A stretch of DNA of 64,000 nt from positions 712,426 to 776,425 of the forward strand of contig CAADRB010000036.1 in NCBI GenBank assembly GCA_900708905.1, given 5' to 3'. Source of the DNA: Hymenolepis diminuta. Taxonomy: Eukaryota; Platyhelminthes; Cestoda; Cyclophyllidea; Hymenolepididae. Of this stretch, positions 45,401 through 57,800 are shown piece by piece. The notes under the pieces were generated by a model. That model made no database searches. It saw only the letters and a program-made list of their open reading frames with translations, and was not told the DNA's origin. How positions within the stretch are numbered: the stretch's first letter is position 1; every line of letters starts with the position of its first letter. The translations under genes were made by a program, and so were the position numbers.

Positions 45401-46772
45401 TAGTGTTTTAATCTACAAAAGAGCATAGAAGAACAGTGCGTCTTAAAAAATACACTGATTTAAGTTACTATAATTTATTACAATTTGGCAAATTTAAATG
45501 CAATCTCTGACGTCCTACATGTATAAAATATGAGATTAAACGGGCGAATTCCGCCCTATTGTTATGAGGATGTAAATTAGAGACGACCCATGCAATTGAA
45601 TTTCTCCGACTTTTGTGGTAGACAGGCAACAGTTTTGAGCTATTCGCAGTCTCAATCGCCAATTTTTCTTCCTTTGTGAAACCGGTTTTTGGGTGGGTTG
45701 ATTTCCAAAACATTGGGTATAGATACGGCACCATCGATTTTGCCAAGTGGGTATTAAACATGTCTGTCTAGATAAAAATATAATGTAAATAGGGAATAGC
45801 ATTTAACTATAAATTTTATATTAATTCAAAATTAATTATGGAAATGAAACCGAAATAGTTATAAATACTGCATTTATTTGACAAATTCAAACTGAATTTA
45901 TTTAGGCAATTCTTATTTAAAATATATTTTAATTTCCTTTTCCCAGTAAATATTGCTTAAATTAAATAAAATGCATCTTCATTTATGCTCAATAACAAAT
46001 GGCAATGTTAGGGGCAAATAATAACAAAATTACAATTAAATATAGGACTATCAGTGGAATAAAGACGATGAGATTGCTTTACTTTTTGAAAAAACACTTT
46101 TCTTAAACAGAATTGTAAAATGATCCTTAAAATGTATGTTTAAAGATATTTACCAAGCGCAGCTGCTTTTGACTTAAAATCGGCATGTGAACAGGACTTT
46201 CCCCACTTTCAAACACAATGATAACACCGCGTTCTTTAATTTTCGAAATCTGTTCCGGTGAGTAGGAGTCAGAAAAGACAGCAGCATCGCCCCGTCCCAG
46301 AAATTGTAATTCATCCGTGAAAATGCACTTGTAACGGCATCCTTCCGGTTGTGTCAGATGGTACAGAAATTTCCTGTCGTAGTAGATTCTCGGCGGATTT
46401 TCGGCTTTGAATTCCGTCTGTAAGGAGACAACGTATTAGGTCCTTACTATTTTCTAGCCCTCATATAAACTAAACGAGTTTAAAGAAATGGAGACGAACC
46501 TTATTATCAGCAAACTCTGTAATCCATTGAATTTGATCGATAATATGTTGATAAGGATGGATTTTCGTTTCTGATGATTGGAAATTGGTTAAATATGTAA
46601 CTGAGAGAAGATATAATAACGTAGATAATGCGGAAAAGAAGATTATGCCAGTCAAAGCGACCCTCTGCATAATGTTAATACTTGCTGATAGAATGAATAC
46701 TGCCCTTTGTGTTTTCCCAATCCGATTAACTAAATCGACATCTGTATCCAAAATCGTTATAGATCTTTCCAA
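42427..46772 (-). CDS. alpha-1,3-fucosyltransferase, GT10 family
   Basis: Six exons (46772-46500, 46417-46154, 45767-45519, 44123-43975, 43016-42827, 42570-42427) join in phase to 422 aa, normal for GT10. The enzyme transfers fucose from GDP-fucose to N-acetylglucosamine of glycans in the Golgi lumen. It is a type II membrane protein: a short cytoplasmic N terminus, one anchor at about residues 38-61 (ALTGIIFFSALSTLLYLL), a stem, then the catalytic domain. Diagnostic blocks are SIAWVVSNL, FYLAFENSNCRNYITEKV (the GT10 donor-binding motif), IPIVLGAYKEDYE, HSYINVDDF and the terminal CRLC. The GT10 family is expanded in parasitic flatworms and makes fucosylated surface glycans. Lewis-type versus core-type acceptor specificity cannot be read from the sequence. 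Confidence 0.94.
44650..45440. other. fucosyltransferase intron 3, non-coding
   Basis: Between exon 4 (43975-44123) and exon 3 (45519-45767) no further exon or repeat was recognised. Confidence 0.4.
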
Positions 46773-47861
46773 GGCGCCCTATTATCAAGATATACCTATG
46801 CTTACAAGGCCAGGAAGTTCGGGAGAGCCTTAGTGTTTTTGTGTATTTGAGATGAGCTCACTTCGGAACCTGCCGTTGCATGCTTTACAACGATGAAAGT
46901 AAGTTATTGGTTAAAGCCAAATAAATAGAAAGATTCTTGATTGGCAAAACGGTTATGAATTGTATTGACTGCATCAAATTTTTCCAGTGAGTACTTGATT
47001 TCAGATTTCTGATAATTCTGCTTTAAATCTACACACTAATATTGACTGATGAATATCAAATGTATTAAGATAACAATGGGCTCTGATTAGGGCCAGCTTA
47101 AATTGTTATTAAAATTTAAACTAAGTAATTATTCTTAATTTGGTAAAATTTACAACACATTATTAAATAATAATTAATAATTAAAAATGAATTAACTCAC
47201 ATTTAAAATTAGTATTCTAAATAAAGCCTTTACTTCAATTGGTAGCTCTGTAAGGTGGCATTATATTTTAAAAGAAAATTTATTTGAACTTTGAATTAAA
47301 ATAACAGGTTTGTCTATATAATCAATTATATCTTCTAATTTAGTGTGAAATATATGTGACAATGTGGTGCATTGTATTTTCCTATTACCCCCGATATAAT
47401 ATTACCTCCTAAAATACTTCGACAGTTATTCAACGTTTGAAAATTTTATATCTTGGGAATATTGCGATGGATAACTCGGGAAAAAACGAATCGATCAATA
47501 AGGCTGTCATGAAAGGTAATAACAATATAAGTACATTCTACAAATGGGAGTATGGGTGTTTTGCTACTGTCCACACTTTAAACTTGTTTAATGTGGGATC
47601 CATGATTTCTCCCAATTTCAAACATATTGGACCTGTTTTGAGAAATGTTTTAATGAAATCACAAGAGATGGCATGAAAGATAAAGGAGCACTAATCATAA
47701 CTCAAAAAATAAATTTTCATATTTTATGTCCCTTTTAGTCGAATATGCCCCTGAAAATACTATACTTCATAATCCTACTCGCATTTTAATAGGAACAATA
47801 GCTTATCATCTTCACTTAATTGGACCAACTATGTAAATATAATATGCAAAAATGGGCTCTG

Positions 47862-47930
47862 GCAACCTGCATGTTTGTCAAGCCAAAGGTCACGAGTTCG
47901 ATACTCATCAGTGCACACCTATTGATGTTG
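47862..47930 (+). repeat. tRNA-derived SINE-like fragment
   Basis: AGGTCACGAGTTCGATACTC resembles a Pol III B box (GGTTCRANNCC), with a weak A-box-like CTGGCAACCTGC about 35 nt before. A similar B-box-like element (GAGTTCGATTCTAGAGCC) occurs on the minus strand near 62460-62485. Confidence 0.35.
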
Positions 47931-48907
47931 AGTGCTAACCAAACTGGTTAATTCTGTCAACCAAAAGGCTGGTAAATGGACAGTCCCTCATAAAAAGGAT
48001 GCAAAATTACCTCGATCTGCCTAAGTCAAATATTATGAAGACTTATAGGAAAGAGCTTCGGCTGTTACATAGATAATCAATGGCTAAAAAACTAGCTATA
48101 ATTTCCAAATCTATGAAATAGAAGTGCTTTTAACACAGTAAAGGCGTCCTGGAATTGTTCTGACGAGAAACTCGAATGCTATTATCTCAACACCTCTTAT
48201 CTATACGAAAAAGGCAATTGTTGTTTTCAAAACCGATAGAAAATCGTTTCAAAAATTTTGAAGTTTGTAAGACAAGTTTACGAAAACAATGACAAAAAGC
48301 TCTTAAAAATACTTAGTATGTGTGTTTTAAGTGAGCAAGTCGCTGTAAGCGCGACAACAACGAAAGAATGCTATTGGTAAAAGTTGAGCAAATAAGACAA
48401 AGGAAAACTCCTGTGTGTACCCTTACTCTAAATTTTTAAGTGTACTTTAAGTTCCGTAGGCGTGAATTTAATTGCAGATCACACTTTATTTACACGTAAA
48501 AATTGTCTGATAAGTATCGAATTGAATCAATAGATAAGCTCTAATTTTAAGTGCATTTTATTCACTTTGATTACCAGCTTTGCTATGTCGTTTTATATAA
48601 AATGGCAAATTTGTTTAGATCTTAAATTTAGATAGAGATTTAGATTACATGGCTACATGAATTCCATAAAAAGCACTAGTAATGATTCCTGTGAAAGTCT
48701 ATGACAGGAAAGCGTTATCTGATGCTGATTTTTGACAGAATGAAGCTGGTCATTCCACTATGTGCAGCTATCAGGGTCCATGCCTTCACGGATGTTTACT
48801 TTCATTTGGCACCTCGTAGATGTAAAAGATATAATATCACCCCATAAAAACTGTTGAAACATTTAATATTTATTATTGATTCCTTTTGGTCCCTGCTATA
48901 ACTAACA

Positions 48908-49062
48908 GATGTCTATCATCACCTAGCGATTAGAAATGATTGACTGGGTATAAGGTCTCCACTATAGTGCCCATAGGCGGTTCCGTTGTGTGTTTGCGTG
49001 TTTGGATAGGTAAACGGGTGTCTATCATCACGCTGAGACTCCGAAAACGAGACATGATTGAT
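48908..49062 (+). repeat. pair of short direct repeats
   Basis: TGTCTATCATCAC occurs at about 48909 and 49019, each followed within about 20-30 bases by an ATGATTGA-type block, about 110 bp apart. Function unknown. Confidence 0.4.
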
Positions 49063-49741
49063 GCCTTACGAAAAAATGTTTTGTATTTAAACCTAATTTA
49101 CTTATAAATAATTTGGGGGGTGGATTGTCAGCCTCCACTGAACATGAGTGGCTTGACTTATTCTATTTATTCGGGCGATGTGGCCCCAATAGACCTCAAC
49201 GTTATAACAGTCCTCTTACACATTGATTTTAAATTAAGAAAATTAATTTTATAATTTAACATCCAGTACCAATAGTACTCCTCCATTTTTTATCCCCAGG
49301 TCAGATATCTGCGAAAGAGGGCAATATTTTGCTTAATTTTAGCTAATGGACAATTGAGAAATCGATCATTAGAAAACAAGCAGCTTTTATGTCCAAATCT
49401 CACTGCCAGGTAAGGAGATGATTTGCGTTCTGGAAAATTAAAATGAATCAACCTGACAAATATGTTACAATAAGCCTACCTGATAAATGCATCAAATACC
49501 ATAGTGTGCACATTTTGGCAAATATTTGAGTATCCACTCTTTTCTACTTATTCAGCAACTCTGACATATTTTCAAATACACATCTGTCATTAAACACTTT
49601 CAATACGAGGTGTAGCAAATCTTTTTACGTTTTTAGGGACCATTAAACCAAAACTTACCCGAATTTCAAGAGGTGATTCTTTTGATCGGTCTCGAACTAG
49701 GAAACAAATATCAATTCTTATTGATGCCCATATTTGGTTTT

Positions 49742-49768
49742 ATAATATATTACAAAATATATTATATA
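49742..49768. repeat. AT palindrome
   Basis: TATAATATATT and AATATATTATA flank a 4-base loop, giving an 11-bp A/T-only stem. Probably low-complexity sequence. Confidence 0.5.
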
Positions 49769-50906
49769 AATAAGGAAGGATTTCAAAAGAATAAGCTGGA
49801 GAGAATTACGGCATCGTTCTTGTTACATACATGAAAATGATATTCCCCTAAAACCACTCTTATAGGTAAGATTTTTTATTTTCCACCTTTTAATTCTTGC
49901 TTCCTTTAATTCCCTTTCATTCGAACGAATTTATTTACATTACGGTTGTAAATGGCGTATAATATAAATCAACCAATGAATGCGCAAATGTGTGCCTTAT
50001 TCTGATAATAATGGTTTGGGTCGTTTTGTATTGTCGGGTCCTATTTGTAACTAGTGCAATGTCTTAGGGAATCTAAGAGTCGGTCACGGTATCGCACAGA
50101 GAAGATCAGATAATAACAGTTCTGCACTACAAATACTAGTCTTACGTTGTAACAGTTATTAAATTTTAGGGCTGAAATAAATTTCGCAGCAAATGATTTG
50201 CCTAGACCGTTACGGTTATTCAGTCATCTACGATTTGATTTGCTACCGGCTTAAAACAGTTTTGAAATCTCTTTCACGCGGCTGCTTGCACTTTGCTTAT
50301 TTACGAGTCAAATTATATTGAGAATTTAATTATCATAAAATAAGATTATCTTCTCTCCGACTATTTATGAAAAAAATTAACTTGATATAAGATTTTTCCG
50401 TAAGACTAAGCCTTGGCAGAAAAACATGTTTTTAACAGTAAAATAGAATATTTTCCAAAATATTATTAATCTAATGGACGGAAAATTTGTACTGAAGATT
50501 CAATAAACGCTATAATGTGAAATAAAAAACATTTCGATTTATGTTAAACCAGATGATTATTATATAACATTTCAAATCAAGGGCTAAATATGAATCTGTT
50601 GTTACTTTCCTAATTTTCGAACGTTAATAAATTCTGGCATACTTTTCCATTTCAATCAAATAATAAATAGAATAATTTCTATTATTCCTCAGTTCCTTTA
50701 TTCCTCCATTCCAATAGAAATATTATGATTTAAAATATTTACGTTATTCATAATGCTTTAATTTAAATAAAATTGCTTGTCTTCAATGATGTGCGACCTT
50801 GTCATTGTTTTGACTAACTGACCATGATAATATTTCACCTTGACAAGCGTAAATCTTCCAACCATTTAAGGCGATTTTTGGAGGTTTTAGGGTAAAGCAA
50901 GTTGCT

Positions 50907-53900
50907 ATGTCTGGGAATAACGACGTTACGCACAAAGTCAATTTCCCCGATGCTGCTGAAAATGAGAGCCCCACACATAAAAGGCATCTTACTGCTCGAT
51001 ATGATAAGAAATTACGGAGATTAATGAAAGAAAAACTAAGTTTGGAAGATTATATATTTGCTGAGCTAAGAAAAATTTATATGCGAGAAGTAAGTTTTAT
51101 TCGGTTCTATTTTATCTGATATAGGATGACGAGTGGGATTGTGAAATTGACGTGGATCAATTAATTTCTTTGAAGGAAAAGGATAGGCGAAAGTCTTTGG
51201 AGGTACTTCCTTTTGGGGATTTTGATTATTTTACTTTAGGAACGTCTTTCAAATGCTCCATCATCTTTAGAAGTTAAAGAGGTAAGTATACGAGTAATGA
51301 TTTTTATTTCATGAAATTAGTTAATATCTCTTTTTTTCATTTATTCTCTTTGATATTTAACTTGTTTTTCACTTTATTTAGTGTCAAATTTTATTGTCTG
51401 TTGTTTATTATTTGTTTCTTAAGCACTTATTACAAATATCTCAGAAATATAGCTGTTACCCGTAGGGAATATAATTTCGGGGCATTACTTTTGATTATTC
51501 GTTATTTTTCCCAAATTCCTGGCTAGATTTTACGACATCTTTAAATTTCCACTCATTTTTTCTCCCAGTAATTGTTTAACCAATATATTTTCAAATGAGA
51601 TTATTTTAAATGTTTAAATTATTTAGTTTTTGTCTCTATAGTATACATTGTATTACTTGAATTATTATGTTATTTAAAAATATTTTCCGCGCTTGATTCC
51701 TCTAGATTTTTCACCTCTGTTCATTTATATCAATTTAGTTAGCAACACCTTATTTTAGGCTATTTTTCGATACTTCGTTTGCATAATTTGCACCTTAATA
51801 ACGCTTATCCTTCCATTTATCGGTTAATTGAGTTGAGAGTGTCGACCAGAGTGTCCTGGCCGAGGAAAACAATTCTTCTTTACATTTTCGGCAACAACCT
51901 CACACATTAATGTTTCCTTTCATATTATTAGACCAGGCTTCTCGTAATGTTTGCAACACTGATATAGACGGCTTCATTTACTACTGTCCGAAAATATCTA
52001 TAGAATTCGCACTCATACTGGCAAAGCAGAACATTTCTTCGATTGTTTTCATTCCTCAAAAGGAATATAATATGAACGTCCAGTATATTACAGACTTTTC
52101 TTTCCAACCAGATAATGAAGCCCTCTTGAGAACCTCCATCTTCAAATCCTTTGGTCAAATTGGATTAATTTTACTGAGATTGTCGTCTAAGTCACCTTTG
52201 CGACTTCTAAGCCCTTGACTAGAGAAGTTTAGTAATCCATAGATCACTTTCTGTCCATATGAACTCGAAGAAACCATTCAAACTGTCTGAATCTCCCACT
52301 CCATTTTTTCAATTCCCTTCTAGTCCATAATTTCAATTTCGCTTATTCGTATGGAAGTTAGTTTATGTTCTTTTGATTGAAGAAATCTGCTATTTCAATT
52401 TATGACCGACTAATTACTATAAATTTTAGTAAAGCATGTTCGGGGAATAAGATATTAGCACAAAATAATTGACAAAGAGTTGGACATATAACAGTTTCTA
52501 AATTACAAGCTTCTTATTCATGAAATAGCATGCAAACACACAAAATTAGGAAAAATAGTCTATTAAGAGATGAAAGGAGGAAATTGCATAGGAGTACATG
52601 ATGAGGTCAGAATGTCAGGAGTCTTACTTTGTTTGAGTCTCACCTTTTCATAAGTGGCACAGTTCACACGGTGCTGTCCTAATTTTCCTAAGCTCAATGT
52701 TCACGATTTGACTCCTGAATTTTGTGGGTTCATGTCCAAGTTTCTTGGCCAAGTGAATTTATTTAGATGGTTAGTAATGCCACTCTGATTCGGTCGTATT
52801 TTCTGACATTCATTTGAATGAGATTAGCAAAGGCACTTTAAACGCAGTAGAGCTCAATCCAGCTCCCCTATGATGAACATTAATAATTACTATCACTAGA
52901 ACTCTGAAGCCTTCAATAATCTTTGGACTTATTGTAATTACTCCTTTAGTGGTGTGTTTATTCTCTAAATCATTTTTTATCGGCAAAAGCTGAATCTTTA
53001 ACCTTTTATTTAGCACTAGTTTTTTCTCCAGGGAAAGTCTTACAAAATTTGAATGTTGATTTATTACAGTCTTTCATACTTTTAAGTAAATCAGTTCAGC
53101 TAATATAATCCGTTTTATCAGTGGTGGTGGTTCACATCATTTTGCATTTGTCTCATTTCATTAATAATACGAACACAAAGATCAGACATGCTTGATTTCA
53201 CAGTAAATTTTAAATTTTCTTCCTAGAACCTTTGAGTATGGAGCCCAGAACGAAATTCCCTTTTTCCTTGCAACTACAATGTAAATAATTTTCCTGTTTC
53301 AGCTAACATCGATGATTTCTGAATGCTCGGAAAATTGCTCAATTTTATTTTTGTAAATTTTAAGAAACATCATTTTGAAAAGAATAAATTGGCCATGTGA
53401 CAATTTTTCTTAACCTTTGCTTCCTGATGTAATCTTTCCTGTGATCTTTTCGAATTTAAGGCTGCTCTCTGAAATGCAAAATGATGAAAAATGTTTATCA
53501 TTCAAAAGATACCTTCATAAATGTGGCTTCTAATAATTAATCATTACCAATCGAAATGGCAGAAGAACTCATACTCAAAAATGTGAACTTCGAAATTCTC
53601 GAAATTTAGTCAATAAATTCTGTTGGCATCGGAATTAAATGCAAAATACTTTTAAAGCTATTTGTGATAAAAATAATAAAAGGTGGATTTATAATTATTG
53701 GTTTGTGCCTTTAGGATAGTTCAGATGATGTTCTAATTTTTGAATTCGAATTTAACTTCTTTAGTGTCAATTTCTTTAAAGGTTCTAAATTGTGGTTTTC
53801 CAAAATGATCTCCATATTACTAGAGAGAAGCCATATTTTGGAATCCTTATCCCACAAAAAACTTTTCCCTATAAAGAACTATTTATTCGCTTCTTATTTC

Positions 53901-54770
53901 TTTTTTTCATTCTTTGAGTTATTAATCTGGCTAATGCGCTTTACAAGATGGAAAGTTCGTTTGCATTCGTTTCGCACGTTTCGGTCAAAACTTAGTGCTT
54001 AAAGTTCTAAGATCAGTCAGCCACTTTATTTCACTGACACATTTTATGATCTCTTCCGAACCTCGGGATAGAAATTTCCAAGAGAAAAGTCCCTCGTTTG
54101 ATACCGAAATATCTTTTATTAGAAGGAGAAAAGTGCCTGAAAACTCTCTAAGCACTTAACACTTGTAATTAATTTTATTTTTGTTTTTTTTATAGATATT
54201 GAATTTTGTACCATTTAATTTAAATCAGAAAGCATTAGAAATTTAATCACTGAATATGTAAGTTATTCCTAAAAAGAAAAATTTGAACTTTAAGAAATCA
54301 ATGAAATACATTTCGAAGACTGTTTAATGGATTAGGCCACCCAGTTTCATTTATCGTTGACTGATAACGCACTATATAACGCATTTATAAGAAAATTGAA
54401 AAAATATCTGGAACGGTACAGACAAAACACACTGAATAGTTCATACGTTTGTATATTTTTCAGGTAACGATTGTGTTAGGAGACATAAGCGCCTTATTTT
54501 GGATAAAGAGAGAAGTTAATGAGAAGACTAGGTCGAGGTATTTTTCTACATCCAGAATCTGGGTGTCTGGAGGTCACAATCGTCAGCACATTTGTGCAAT
54601 GATTAGAACTGATTGGTATTAAATTTAAGTTTCTTATTATTTTTCAGAAAAAAGCTGAAACTGACAAACTAGTTGGTCAATACCGAAAGACGAGTCAGAA
54701 TAACACTTTATTCGATGAAGAGTTAAAAAGACTGTTAGGAAATGTAACTGTTTGGAAGAAACGTTTCTAA
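50907..54770 (+). CDS. PPP1R14: protein phosphatase 1 inhibitor, PPP1R14/CPI-17 family
   Basis: Four exons (50907-51089, 51125-51202, 51240-51281, 54648-54770) join in phase to 141 aa, the usual size (120-147). The family blocks myosin phosphatase (PP1) when phosphorylated on one threonine. HLTARYDKKLRRL aligns with the VTVKYDRRELQRRL core, so Thr29 would be the phospho-inhibitory site. LEDYIFAELRKIY matches the next helix, and EIDVDQLISLKEKDRR matches the INIDELL block. The final exon (LFDEELKRLLGNV) resembles the FIQELLAKL helix but is the least certain, because it lies after a 3.4-kb intron. Introns 1 and 2 are only 35 and 37 bp. AATAAA at 54833 follows the stop by 63 nt. Confidence 0.85.
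51290..54640. other. PPP1R14 intron 3
   Basis: A long AT-rich intron. Short ORFs only. A segment at 52600-52790 shares ordered blocks with 56490-57040. Confidence 0.4.
52600..52790 (+). repeat. dispersed repeat, copy C
   Basis: Blocks such as AGGAGTCTTACTT and GACTCCTGAATTTTG, then GGGTTCATGTCCA, parallel AGAGTCCTACTT, GATTCCTGAGATTTG and GAGTTCACGACCA at 56530-56980. The spacing differs greatly, so this is an old family or partial copies. Confidence 0.3.
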
Positions 54771-54788
54771 TGATTGAGAAACAGATGT

Positions 54789-54832
54789 ATATATATTCAA
54801 TATATGTTCAATATATATATATATATATGTAG
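54789..54832. repeat. AT microsatellite in the PPP1R14 3' UTR
   Basis: A TA-repeat tract interrupted by TTCAA and TGTTCAA, lying between the stop codon and the AATAAA signal. Confidence 0.7.
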
Positions 54833-54838
54833 AATAAA
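54833..54838 (+). terminator. poly(A) signal of PPP1R14
   Basis: AATAAA 63 nt after the proposed stop codon, supporting the last exon. Confidence 0.55.
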
Positions 54839-54849
54839 ATGTTATTTTG

Positions 54850-57800
54850 ACTCGGCTTTCCACATTGATCAGCTTGAATGTCAATTTTGCTATTAAATAT
54901 TGATTCAGGATAATGCAAATACCTCCATTTCGGAAAATTTCTCCATAGAAAATTGGGAATTCCATTTGTTCTGCGTACACTGATTCCGAAATGCTCAATA
55001 TCTTTACGTTTTTTGATCACTCTCTTAGTTTTGTAAAATTTGGTAACAAATTTATCATTTTGTTTGGTTTTTTCATTTTCTTCTCTCCTCTGAAACATCC
55101 AGTTTTAGCGTGTCTGCATAAATTTTTGCTCAGAACACGAGCAAAGATCAGAACCTTCATTTTTCTTTTCCCCTTTACACCTATGAATAGGCATTTCTAG
55201 AGGAAATTTTTCAAAGTAGAATGATCGGACTTCTATATTCTTATCATTCACTGAACTTTCATGCAACTGGCGCAAGCATGAATCCCGTCCCATAATGTTA
55301 AGAAAACGTTTTTAGTCTTTGCGTGTGTAGCATAATCAAACTATCAGTAAGGTCTTTAGAAATCGAACTGCTTTACATAAAGTTGAACAAGGCGCAACAG
55401 TCAGAAAATGTGTTGAGTTATCAGGATGAGCATTCTTCGAACTGACCGTTTGTAGAGAATATATGCTTAAGTGTGAAATATCTTTTTTAAGCCGTATATT
55501 TGCAACAGTCAATAAGGCATCCGTAGCGTATTTATATTACTTACCGTTAATGAACATGAAAACATGTGGTAATTGCAGTCGGCATACACAAACATTCGAA
55601 CCTGAAAATAATTTCACATAAGAACCGTTCAAATTAGCATGGCGGTTAAAAGTAATTTTGGGAAGTATTTAAGGAGTAATTCTTCAACTCTTTAGCATCG
55701 AAACTTGTTTTCATGAATTCTTATCTCCTGTTTGAAAAATAAACGTCGTCTCTTGCTTGGTAGTAATTCCGTTTATTATCTATTTTTGGCCGAAACTTTA
55801 CTCTAACCTCAAGTGGTATTCTTTATTTATCTCTCTAGAACACGTAATATTTTACTTAGATTCTGAGTATTCTAATATTGCAAGTATTAGAAAATAAGGT
55901 GGATTATTTCGATGAAAATTTGCAGTTCGTTGCTTGAATGAAATGTTCCGTGATTCAAACATCTTTTCCAGTTTTATGCCTGCTAGCAGTATTTTATTTA
56001 AAGAATTTCTAAGATATCCTCTCTGATTCTAAGTCTGTCCATTAAGAAATTTTCGTTCGGTGCAGGTTCACTCTGATTTTTCAATTCTCTTTAATGTTCA
56101 CCTGAAAAATAAACAAATGCATTCTCCTTTATCTCGTTTATCACATGACAATGAAGTGAAAATGGCGTTTTGTTTTAAGTAAAGGAATTCATTACCTCAC
56201 GTAGACAAGTCCAAACTAAAAGACGAGGATTTTTAAGGAAAAATTATTGCGCTTTGTGCACTGATTTTAACACTGATTACTAAGTGCAGTCCTGAAAAAA
56301 TGAAGATTTCTACAAACATTCATTTTTTAATTCTTAGAGTGACGGAAAGATTCAACGGAGTTTTCTCTCAAAGGTATAAATAATAGTTATCGTTATTATC
56401 ATTACTGTTGTCTCTAGGAATGCGAACATATTTTACGATTTTTAAGTGTGGAAAGTAGCTGAAATCGGTTAACAGAAAGCCCAACAAGCCGTAAAGGAGA
56501 AGGGGCCAAGATTCTGTGAACAACGTCAAGATATCAAAGAGTCCTACTTCATTTGGTTTTTAGACTCGGGTTTTACAATATCGCCAAATGGGAAGCTCAC
56601 GTTGCAAAATTCATTTTTAATAAATCGTCTTCTGAATTGCAGCAAATGCTTGTCTACGATGTTCAGTGCTTATTGGCCAGTTTTTCAACTACAAAAGGTC
56701 GGTCCTGCCGTTTCATTTCGTTTCTTCTAATGGTTGAGACGGTAAAATTTTCTTACATGCAGTTCACCAGCTTATAGTTTTAATCATGGGATAACATTTG
56801 GAGCAACAAAATAGTAAACTGGTATGGTAAGGGGTTAAATGAGTAGGAGTATATATTGAAGGATATCGAGGAACCTACTTAATTTTAATTTCTGAAACAT
56901 TTGATTGTCCATTTTCTAATAATTCACTTTGTAATAATCAAATGTTTGATTCCTGAGATTTGAATGAGTTCACGACCACCATTGTCAAACCTCGTTGATC
57001 AACTGAGTTAATTCACTGGTTAATAACGCCCTTTTAATTGTATCTTCTTACGGCTACGAGTAGGTAGATGAGACCAACGATGACATGTTAAATACGGTAG
57101 ATCTCTTTAGCGTCCATTCTTGGTGAGCTCTAATAACCGTCATTTGAGTTATGCACTTGAACCACTGCCCGTTTTAATTAAATCAAGTTACTTGGATAGG
57201 TAGAAAAATTTGGAGATGTTCTGCACGCCACCTTAATTTATTGACTTACTGTTAGCATTTTAGTATTCATTGAGCATTATCATTGATGCTCAGTCGATTG
57301 TCTGTTCCTATTAGAATTAACAGCTGGACTATTGATTGAAGTCTATATTTCCTCTCAATAAACCAATATTCCATATTCTATCTATAATTAATTCAAACTG
57401 ACTCTATGATAAATACTCTTAATAGTAAAACAAAATAGATCGTCGCCAAGGGAAATCTACAAAATAAGCGGCAAGGTAAGGAATGTAGGAATTTTAGAAA
57501 CTGATCAGAAAGAGTGGATGCGTTTGTAATGCAAAATTTCTCACATTTTCTTCTATTAGACCTGTACTCTTTTGCGAGATGCAAAAGTAGTTTTTACACT
57601 GAACATCAAAAGGAACATTTTAAATGGGAAACGATCCAAACAGGAGACAATGTAATTTTGTTCTACTATCAATTCTCTCATCATATCTAAAATCTAAAAT
57701 CTAATAACTATATATGTTATATATATATCGGTATATGTGGTATATCTTATAGGATTATTTGCCTCCTCGACCATTATAAAAAAATGAAGTGAAGCTGTAA

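Larger units (their letters stand above)
46850..50900. other. intergenic region between fucosyltransferase and PPP1R14
   Basis: A 4-kb AT-rich gap between divergent genes. It holds a tRNA-like repeat (47862), a pair of short direct repeats (48908 and 49018) and an AT palindrome (49742). A 79-codon ORF at 47437-47676 has no recognised motif. Confidence 0.45.

Noticed and set aside
48908..49062. Possible CRISPR-like spaced repeats
   Set aside because: Only two copies, and the surrounding genome is clearly eukaryotic.
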